5,452 bases of DNA from Hyphomicrobiales bacterium (GTDB taxonomy: Bacteria > Pseudomonadota > Alphaproteobacteria > Rhizobiales > JAUVMS01): the NCBI GenBank assembly GCA_030600135.1, contig JAUVMS010000277.1, positions 1 through 5,452 of the forward strand. Reading direction: 5' to 3'. The stretch's first letter is position 1. Every line of letters starts with the position of its first letter. The notes under the pieces are model-generated. The model saw nothing but the letters and a program-made list of their open reading frames with translations, had not been told where the DNA came from and ran no database searches. The translations under genes were made by a program, and so were the position numbers. Positions 1 through 4,721 of this stretch are shown piece after piece.

Positions 1-72
1 CAGAGCACCCAGCATGATAGGATTGCCGTCCGCCAAACCAACTTCGATCGGCTTTGACTCCGGTGTGACCAT
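1..72 (-). CDS. Response regulator (receiver domain N-terminus, probably LuxR/NarL type), partial
   Basis: Reading leftward from an ATG at 72-70, the frame is open for 24 codons to the window edge, so only the N-terminus is present. Residues 9-18 (IEVGLADGNP) followed by a hydrophobic helix start (IMLGAL) match the first beta strand, acidic turn and first helix of receiver domains, most like those of NarL/FixJ-type regulators (usual pattern VxLVDDHPxxxxGL). A GGAGG ribosome site lies 10 bases upstream (83-87 on the complementary strand). Asp15 would be one of the two Mg-binding acidic residues; the next residue is Gly16 where a second Asp is usual, so the acidic pocket is atypical. The phosphoacceptor Asp and the output domain lie outside the window, so the LuxR-type assignment is inference. 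Its divergent position beside sga suggests it may control the serine-cycle genes. The reading frame and ribosome site are clear; the family call rests on few residues. Confidence 0.6.
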   Translation of the reverse strand, partial: MVTPESKPIEVGLADGNPIMLGAL

Positions 73-150
73 TTCCGGTTTGCCTCCAGCTTCAAATTCA
101 AAAACCCACCCGAAATGATGGGGCTTCCAATCCAATTATTGCCCAAATAC

Positions 151-170
151 TATACTAAAGGGTTGGTATA
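151..170. repeat. Inverted repeat, candidate operator 1
   Basis: TATACTAA (151-158) and TTGGTATA (163-170) form 8-base arms with one mismatch around a 4-base centre (AGGG). The outer five bases (TATAC/GTATA) are perfect. It lies in the AT-rich centre of the divergent region and overlaps the only decent -10-like hexamer, which is where a repressor or activator dyad would sit. It could bind the divergent response regulator or a LysR-type regulator of the QscR kind known to act on sga in Methylobacterium. The binding protein is inferred only from position. Confidence 0.4.
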
Positions 171-171
171 T

Positions 172-205
172 GACCACCTAAAAGATACCTCAAAGGTAGG
201 TGATC
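172..205. repeat. Nested inverted repeats, candidate operator 2
   Basis: The outer arms at 172-180 (GACCACCTA) and 197-205 (TAGGTGATC) pair over 9 bases with one mismatch. Inside them a tighter dyad, TACCT-CAA-AGGTA (186-198), has perfect 5-base arms and shares bases 197-198 with the outer right arm, so the two foldings exclude each other. The TACC...GGTA shape recalls NarL-family recognition sites, but the spacing does not match the classical NarL 7-2-7 arrangement. It starts one base after the first dyad ends. A role is inferred from clustering and position. Confidence 0.4.
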
Positions 206-211
206 GGGGTG

Positions 212-222
212 TTGCGACGCAA
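212..222. repeat. Short palindrome TTGCG-A-CGCAA
   Basis: Perfect 5-base arms around one central base, placed about 90 bases upstream of the sga start codon and downstream of the other two dyads. It could be a further protein-binding half-site pair or a leader structure. At this length a chance origin is quite possible. Confidence 0.25.
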
Positions 223-298
223 GCTCGGGCAGGCTCATATCGTCGGACTACCGAAACCTGACCAAAAACGGCTTTTGCAGCCGATGGCGGGGCGCCTT

Positions 299-306
299 GG
301 GAGGAA
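299..306 (+). promoter_or_regulatory. Ribosome binding site that sets the sga start
   Basis: GGGAGGAA ends 7 bases before the ATG at 314. It is a near-consensus site and decides for the ATG over the upstream in-frame GTG at 200, which lacks a comparable site and would add 38 residues that do not resemble the family N-terminus. Confidence 0.8.
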
Positions 307-313
307 GCCATCA

Positions 314-1519
314 ATGACACGAAATTTCACTGGAACACGAGGACTGTTCGTTCCCGGCCCGACAAATGTGCCGGAGCAAGTCCGCCAAGCCATAGACATT
401 CCGATGGAGGATCATCGCGCGCCTGACTTGCCATCCTTCATGATACCGCTGTTTGCGGATTTGAAAAAAGTCTTCAAGACCGACACCGGGCAAGTATTCA
501 TTTTTCCGTCCTCCGGCACCGGCGGTTGGGAAGCAGCGATGACCAACACGCTCTCGGCGGGCGACAAGGTGCTCATTGCCCGCTTTGGCCAATTTTCGCA
601 TCTTTGGGTCGATCTATGTGAGCGCCATGGCTACGACGTCGACGTCGTGGACGTGGATTGGGGCGAGGGCGTGCCGGTCGAGATTTTCGCCGAGAAGCTG
701 GCGGCCGACACAGACCATCAGATCAAGGCCGTATTGGTCACTCAAAACGAAACCGCGACCGGCGTCACCAGCGACGTTGCCGGAGTGCGCGCCGCGCTCG
801 ATTCCGTCGATCATCCGGCGCTGCTTTATGTCGATGGCGTGAGTTCGATTGCGAGCATCGACTTCCGCATGGACGAATGGGGCGTGGATGTCGCGGTCTC
901 GGGTTCGCAAAAGGGTTTCATGCTTCCGGCCGGACTGGCGATCTTGTGCGTTAGCCAGAAGGCGCTCGCGGTCGCGAGCGAAATGAGAAGTTATCGTTGC
1001 TACTTCGACTTCGCGGACATGATCAAGACGAACAAGGACGGCTATTTCCCCTATACACCACCGATGTCTCTCATTCGCGGCCTGCGGGTCGCGGTCGACA
1101 TGTTGCTCGACGAAGGGCTTGAGCAAGTCTTTGCTCGCCATACCCGCCTGGCCGAGGGTGTGCGTGCGGCCGTCTCGGCCTGGGGTTTGACGTTGTGCGC
1201 CAAGGCGCCCAAATGGCACTCCGATACGGTGAGCGCGATCTATCTGCCGACCGGCTTTGATTCAGGACAGTTCGTGAAGCTCGCTTACCACAGGTATGGA
1301 TTGTCGCTCGGCGTCGGGCTATCCAAGGTGGCCGGCCGCGTTTTCAGGATTGGCCACTTGGGCGATCTCAACGAATTGATGGTGCTGTCGGCACTCGGCG
1401 GAACAGAACTCGTGATGCGCGATTTCGGTGTGCCGTTTGAGCAGGGCAGCGGCGTTGGCGCGGCAATCGAGCATTTTCATGCGACCGGCGAAAGCGAGAT
1501 GGGAACAATAGCGGCGTAG
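314..1519 (+). CDS. sga: Serine-glyoxylate aminotransferase
   Basis: This 401-residue, PLP-dependent class V aminotransferase moves the amino group of L-serine to glyoxylate, giving hydroxypyruvate and glycine (EC 2.6.1.45), the step that recycles glycine in the serine cycle; it is cytosolic. The N-terminal FVPGPTNVP (12-20) and EDHR (32-35) are family signatures. SSGTGGWEAA (66-75) forms the cofactor phosphate pocket, QNETATGV (144-151) and YVDGVSSIAS (172-181) carry the PLP ring contacts including Asp174, and SGSQKG (196-201) holds the Schiff-base Lys200. RIGHLG (345-350) supplies the substrate carboxylate-binding Arg345. Length agrees with the methylotroph enzymes (about 400). I chose the ATG at 314 because of its strong ribosome site and because the protein then starts just ahead of the conserved core; the open frame reaches back to a GTG at 200. 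Alanine-glyoxylate aminotransferases are relatives, but the motifs and the serine-cycle neighbours favour the serine enzyme. No truncation or frameshift is seen. Confidence 0.95.
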   Translation: MTRNFTGTRGLFVPGPTNVPEQVRQAIDIPMEDHRAPDLPSFMIPLFADLKKVFKTDTGQVFIFPSSGTGGWEAAMTNTLSAGDKVLIARFGQFSHLWVDLCERHGYDVDVVDVDWGEGVPVEIFAEKLAADTDHQIKAVLVTQNETATGVTSDVAGVRAALDSVDHPALLYVDGVSSIASIDFRMDEWGVDVAVSGSQKGFMLPAGLAILCVSQKALAVASEMRSYRCYFDFADMIKTNKDGYFPYTPPMSLIRGLRVAVDMLLDEGLEQVFARHTRLAEGVRAAVSAWGLTLCAKAPKWHSDTVSAIYLPTGFDSGQFVKLAYHRYGLSLGVGLSKVAGRVFRIGHLGDLNELMVLSALGGTELVMRDFGVPFEQGSGVGAAIEHFHATGESEMGTIAA

Positions 1520-1547
1520 CACGGAACTCGTGCGATGCTCGCTATGT

Positions 1548-1587
1548 GCGGCGGCTCATGCTCTTTGTCCTCCCTATGAGCCGCCGC
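1548..1587 (+). other. Strong stem-loop between sga and mtkA (no T-tract)
   Basis: GCGGCGGCTCAT (1548-1559) and ATGAGCCGCCGC (1576-1587) are perfect 12-base arms separated by a 16-base loop. The stem begins 29 bases after the sga stop codon. No run of T follows on either strand, so it is not a typical intrinsic terminator. Likely roles are protection of the upstream sga message from 3' decay, an RNase processing point, or partial termination that lowers expression of the downstream genes. The structure is seen; the role is inferred. Confidence 0.6.
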
Positions 1588-1589
1588 CG

Positions 1590-1619
1590 GTCCCAAGTCG
1601 GGACAGACCGTCGCCGGTC
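1590..1619 (+). repeat. Two small hairpins and a short direct repeat in the sga-mtkA gap
   Basis: GTCCC-AAGTC-GGGAC (1590-1604) and GACCG-TCGC-CGGTC (1606-1619) are two 5-bp hairpins directly behind the large stem-loop. The octamer CGCCGGTC occurs at 1585-1592 and again at 1612-1619, so the first copy overlaps the right arm of the large stem. Together the gap could fold into a three-hairpin leader ahead of mtkA. The small stems are weak individually and may be chance in GC-rich DNA. Confidence 0.3.
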
Positions 1620-1638
1620 ATGTCCCTCGTAGTGAAGA

Positions 1639-1646
1639 AGGGGTGA
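1639..1646 (+). promoter_or_regulatory. Ribosome binding site that sets the mtkA start
   Basis: The purine-rich AGGGGTGA ends 5 bases before the ATG at 1652. It includes the GTG at 1643 that would be an alternative in-frame start three codons earlier, which argues for the ATG; the protein then begins MDIHEYQAK, as MtkA and SucC proteins do. Confidence 0.75.
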
Positions 1647-1651
1647 GATCC

Positions 1652-2851
1652 ATGGATATCCATGAATATCAAGCCAAGGAGATTCTCTCTGGGTTCGGTG
1701 TACGCATTCCGCCCGGTGGTCTCGCCTACAGTCCGGAACAGGCCGCCTATCGGGCGAGGGAAATCGGCGGCAGCAAATGGGTCGTCAAGGCGCAAGTCCA
1801 TACCGGTGCGCGCGGAAAGGCGGGCGGCGTCAAGCTGTGTTCGTCCGAACAAGAAGTGTTCGATGCGGCCAACGGGCTTTTCGGCAAGCGGCTCGTTACT
1901 CAACAGACCGGCTCGCAAGGCAAGATCGTCTATCGGGTCTATGTGGAAGGTGCCGTGGCGATTGAACGGGAGCTTTATTTGGGTTTCGTGCTCGATCGCA
2001 GCAGTGAGCGGATCATGGTTGTCGCTTCGGCTTCGGGCGGCATGGAGATCGAAGAGATTAGCGCCAATCAGCCAGAATCGATATTGCGCACGGTGATTGA
2101 ACCGGCGGTCGGAATACGGGACTTCCAGGCACGTGAGATTGCCTTTGGCTTGGGCATCGACCCGGCACACATTCAGGAGGCGGCGAGCAACATCAAAGGC
2201 AGCTATCGCGCCTTTCGTGATCTCGATGCCACGATGGTGGAGATTAATCCACTGGTTGTTGTCGAAAGCGGTTCGATTGTCGCCCTCGATGCCAAGATGT
2301 CGTTCGACGACAATGCGTTGTTCCGGCGCCCGGAAATTTCCGAGCTCCGCGACAAATCGCAGGAAGACCCGCGCGAGACGCAGGCCGCTGATCGCGGGCT
2401 GAGCTACGTCGGCCTGGAGGGCAAAATCGGTTGCATCGTCAATGGCGCGGGCCTGGCGATGGCGACGATGGACATGATCAAGCTGGCCGGCTCGAGCCCG
2501 GCGAACTTCCTCGATATTGGTGGAGGAGCAAGTCCCGAGCGCGTCGCCAAAGCGTTCCGGTTGGTCAATTCAGATAAGAATGTCGAGGCCATCCTGGTCA
2601 ACATTTTTGCCGGCATCAATCGCTGCGATTGGGTGGCGCAAGGGATCGTCCAAGCGCTGGAGGATAACCCCGTTTCCGTACCGGTCGTCGTCCGCCTGGC
2701 CGGGACCAACGTCGAGGAGGGGCGAAAGATTCTAGCCCAGAGCGGTCTGCCCATCATTAGGGCGGCAACGCTTGCAGAGGCCGCTGAACGCGTCGTCACG
2801 GCCTGGACGAAAAACCAAAAGCACAACGTCAAATTGGTGGCCTCATCATGA
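1652..2851 (+). CDS. mtkA: Malate-CoA ligase (malate thiokinase), beta subunit
   Basis: The 399-residue beta subunit of malate-CoA ligase (EC 6.2.1.9) works with MtkB to make malyl-CoA from malate, CoA and ATP, the step before C-C cleavage to acetyl-CoA and glyoxylate. It opens MDIHEYQAKEIL, then an ATP-grasp domain of about 210 residues with VKAQVHTGARGKAGG (45-59), the EINPL metal/nucleotide motif (197-201) and ALDAKMSFDDNALFRR (211-226). The C-terminal CoA-ligase domain shows VNGAGLAMATMD (263-274), DIGGGAS (288-294) and NIFAGINRCDWVA (317-329). The closely related succinyl-CoA synthetase beta (SucC) typically has a GGIxRCD form of that last motif; the AGINRCDWVA version and the serine-cycle context favour malate as substrate. 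The gap from sga is 132 bases and holds a strong stem-loop. The stop overlaps the mtkB start (ATGA), implying translational coupling and equal subunit output. The gene appears intact. Confidence 0.93.
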   Translation: MDIHEYQAKEILSGFGVRIPPGGLAYSPEQAAYRAREIGGSKWVVKAQVHTGARGKAGGVKLCSSEQEVFDAANGLFGKRLVTQQTGSQGKIVYRVYVEGAVAIERELYLGFVLDRSSERIMVVASASGGMEIEEISANQPESILRTVIEPAVGIRDFQAREIAFGLGIDPAHIQEAASNIKGSYRAFRDLDATMVEINPLVVVESGSIVALDAKMSFDDNALFRRPEISELRDKSQEDPRETQAADRGLSYVGLEGKIGCIVNGAGLAMATMDMIKLAGSSPANFLDIGGGASPERVAKAFRLVNSDKNVEAILVNIFAGINRCDWVAQGIVQALEDNPVSVPVVVRLAGTNVEEGRKILAQSGLPIIRAATLAEAAERVVTAWTKNQKHNVKLVASS

Positions 2852-3738
2852 GCATTCTTCTCGATCGCAGCACACGCGTTCTGGTACAGGGCATCACGGG
2901 CCGAATCGGCAACTTCCATGCCAAGGAAATGATCGATTACGGCACCAACATCGTTGGTGGTGTGGTGCCGGGGCGCGGTGGAGAAACCGTGCATGGCGTT
3001 CCCGTATTCAACACGATGAAACAGGCGGTGAGCGAAATCGAAGCGACGGCGAGCGTCATCCTGGTTCCGCCACCGTTCGCGGCCGATTCCATCATGGAGG
3101 CGGCCGACGCTGGAATCGGGCTTTGCGTCGCAATCACCGACGGTATCCCGGCCCAAGACATGATCCGCGTCAAGCGCTACATGTGGCGCTACAAGCAAGA
3201 ACGCCGAATGCGTCTGATCGGGCCGAACTGCGCTGGCGTCATCAGCCCTGGCAAGGCGCTGGTCGGCATCATGCCGGGCAACATCTACATGCCGGGATCG
3301 GTTGGCATCGTTGGCCGCTCTGGCACGCTCGGCTATGAAGCAGCGGCGCAGTTGAAGGAGCTTGGCATCGGGGTTTCGACGAGTGTCGGCATCGGTGGTG
3401 ATCCAATCAACGGCAGCTCATTCCGCGATGTTTTGGCATTGTTCGAGGAGGATCCGGACACCAAGGCGGTTGTATTGGTCGGCGAGATTGGCGGGCCGCA
3501 GGAAGCCGCCGCCGCCCAGTTCATCCGCACCGATATGACTAAGCCCGTGGTTGCCTATGTGGCGGGTTTGAGCGCGCCCAAGGGCAAACGCATGGGCCAT
3601 GCCGGCGCCATTATCTCCGCGTTCGGCGAAAGTGCCAGTGAGAAAGTCGAAATCTTGCGCGATGTCGGTGCGACGGTGGCGCCGACTCCGGCGGAAATTG
3701 GATCCACGATGGCAGACGTTCTTGCCAAGGTCGCTTGA
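2848..3738 (+). CDS. mtkB: Malate-CoA ligase (malate thiokinase), alpha subunit
   Basis: The 296-residue alpha subunit pairs with MtkA and carries the phosphohistidine intermediate. An N-terminal CoA-binding Rossmann fold begins with VQGITGRIGNFH (13-24), whose glycine-rich turn binds CoA. PGRGGETVHGVPVF (41-54) and TDGIPAQDM (97-105) follow, then GPNCAG (125-130), the SGTLGYEA segment (158-165) and GEIGG (212-216). The active-site His251 lies in KGKRMGHAGAI (245-255). Length matches SucD/MtkB proteins. The ATG overlaps the mtkA stop by four bases, with GGTGG (2836-2840) as a modest ribosome site 7 bases upstream. Separating MtkB from SucD by motifs alone is hard; the assignment leans on MtkA, the overlap and the sga/hpr/ppc neighbours. 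A TCA-cycle sucCD pair would be expected beside TCA genes such as sucAB or mdh, none of which is seen here. Confidence 0.92.
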   Translation: MSILLDRSTRVLVQGITGRIGNFHAKEMIDYGTNIVGGVVPGRGGETVHGVPVFNTMKQAVSEIEATASVILVPPPFAADSIMEAADAGIGLCVAITDGIPAQDMIRVKRYMWRYKQERRMRLIGPNCAGVISPGKALVGIMPGNIYMPGSVGIVGRSGTLGYEAAAQLKELGIGVSTSVGIGGDPINGSSFRDVLALFEEDPDTKAVVLVGEIGGPQEAAAAQFIRTDMTKPVVAYVAGLSAPKGKRMGHAGAIISAFGESASEKVEILRDVGATVAPTPAEIGSTMADVLAKVA

Positions 3739-3743
3739 GGAGA
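3737..3743 (+). promoter_or_regulatory. Ribosome binding site overlapping the mtkB stop
   Basis: GAGGAGA begins inside the mtkB TGA and ends 6 bases before the ATG at 3750. It settles the hpr start there rather than at the in-frame TTG at 3735, and places ribosomes finishing mtkB directly on the next start. Confidence 0.75.
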
Positions 3744-3749
3744 AAATCG

Positions 3750-4721
3750 ATGGTCAAGCCTAGGGTATTTGTGACGCGACGTTGGCCAAGAGCAGTGGAA
3801 GCGATGCTCGCGGACAAGTTCGAAGCGACGTTCAATAGCTCCGATAGGGCGCTCTCGGTTGCCGAGCTGCGCGAGGCGGTGGCGTCAGCGGATGCAGTTC
3901 TGCCGACTGTGACGGATCGCATCGGACCGGCCGTTTTGGAGACCAATCGGCTCAGAACCAAGATCCTTGCCAACTACGGTGTTGGATTTAGCCATATCGA
4001 CGTCGCGGCGGCGCAGAAATGGGGGATCACGGTCACCAACACGCCGGACGTGCTGAGCGAATGCACAGCCGATCTTGCTTTGACGCTGATGCTGATGGTG
4101 GCACGCCGGGTTGGCGAGGGCGAGAGAGAGGTTCGCTCCGATGGCTGGACGGGCTGGCGCCCGACCCATCTGCTCGGAACGAAGATCTCGGGTAAGACGT
4201 TGGGTATCGTCGGATTTGGACGCATTGGCCGCGCGGTCGCCAAACGGGCCCACCACGGTTTTGGCATGCGCGTGGTCACTTACGATCGCGCGCAGATTGA
4301 TGCGGGCACATTGGCGGAGTTCGGCGCCGAGCAGGTTCAGTCGATCGATGAGCTGCTTCCACGATGCGATTTCGTCTCGCTCCATTGTCCTGGTGGCGAC
4401 GAAAATCACCACCTCATTGGTGCGCGCCAGTTCGATCTGATGAAACCATCTGCCTTCCTCGTCAACACAGCCCGCGGTGAGGTCGTCGACGAGCGGGCGC
4501 TCGCACACGCGCTTTGGTTCGACACCATCGCCGGCGCCGGTCTTGATGTCTACGAGGGCGAACCGAGCATTCTGCCAGAGCTGTGTGGCTGTGAAAATGC
4601 CGTTCTTCTGCCGCATCTCGGTAGTGCGACCAAGGAAACTCGGGAGGCCATGGGCTTTCGTGTGATCGAAAACCTTACGGACTTTTTCGAGGGACGCACG
4701 CCAAAAGACATGGTCGCGTAA
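3750..4721 (+). CDS. hprA: Hydroxypyruvate reductase / D-glycerate dehydrogenase (NAD type)
   Basis: This 323-residue D-isomer-specific 2-hydroxyacid dehydrogenase most likely reduces hydroxypyruvate, the product of Sga, to D-glycerate. The N- and C-terminal parts form the catalytic domain; NYGVGFSHID (75-84) is a family substrate-side loop. The central Rossmann domain has GFGRIG (155-160), and Asp179 ends its second strand (VVTYD), the residue that usually selects NAD over NADP. The catalytic set is complete: Arg242 in NTARGEVVD, Glu271 in YEGEP and His289 in LLPHLGSAT. Their spacing equals that of the Hyphomicrobium methylovorum glycerate dehydrogenase as I recall it (Arg240, Glu269, His287), and the two share a W-x-GW...KTLGI-x-GFG block. 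The start ATG follows mtkB by 11 bases. Glyoxylate reductase (GyaR) is the main alternative, since these enzymes often act on both substrates; the serine-cycle neighbours favour hydroxypyruvate. The symbol hprA is given on context and family, not proven orthology to the Methylobacterium gene. Confidence 0.88.
   Translation: MVKPRVFVTRRWPRAVEAMLADKFEATFNSSDRALSVAELREAVASADAVLPTVTDRIGPAVLETNRLRTKILANYGVGFSHIDVAAAQKWGITVTNTPDVLSECTADLALTLMLMVARRVGEGEREVRSDGWTGWRPTHLLGTKISGKTLGIVGFGRIGRAVAKRAHHGFGMRVVTYDRAQIDAGTLAEFGAEQVQSIDELLPRCDFVSLHCPGGDENHHLIGARQFDLMKPSAFLVNTARGEVVDERALAHALWFDTIAGAGLDVYEGEPSILPELCGCENAVLLPHLGSATKETREAMGFRVIENLTDFFEGRTPKDMVA

Larger units (their letters stand above)
73..313. 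promoter_or_regulatory. Divergent intergenic region between the regulator and sga
   Basis: This 241-base stretch separates the two divergent starts and must hold the promoter for each direction. It is visibly more AT-rich than the genes at about 110-195. I could not assign a convincing -35/-10 pair: TATACT at 151-156 is a plausible -10 for the rightward transcript, but no good -35 sits 16-18 bases upstream. The stretch holds a run of inverted repeats (listed separately) and a weak 5-bp hairpin at 269-283 (CGGCT/AGCCG) in the sga leader. No gene is supported here: a 48-codon frame at 115-261 has no ribosome site and no recognisable product. Confidence 0.6.

Noticed and set aside
115..261. 48-codon plus-strand frame in the sga leader (possible leader peptide)
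   Set aside because: No ribosome site before its ATG pair, no run of a regulatory amino acid, and no similarity I recognise.
614..1219. 201-codon open frame on the minus strand inside sga
   Set aside because: It lies wholly antisense to a well-supported gene; its product has no recognisable motif, and long antisense frames are common in GC-rich coding DNA.
1548..1587. Intrinsic terminator ending an sga-only transcript
   Set aside because: The stem is strong but no T-tract follows on either strand, so I list it as a stem-loop of unknown role instead.
1574..2170. 198-codon minus-strand frame over the start of mtkA
   Set aside because: Antisense shadow of the MtkA ATP-grasp domain; no recognisable protein features.
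2404..3198. 264-codon minus-strand frame across the mtkA-mtkB junction
   Set aside because: It covers the ends of two clear genes on the other strand and shows no family motifs.
2772..3338. 188-codon plus-strand frame overlapping mtkA and mtkB
   Set aside because: Out-of-frame reading of mtkB; its product is low-complexity and rich in Arg, His and Gly, typical of a shifted frame.
1652..3738. TCA-cycle succinyl-CoA synthetase (sucCD)
   Set aside because: The families are close, but the AGINRCDWVA motif and the position between sga and hpr/ppc fit malate-CoA ligase better.
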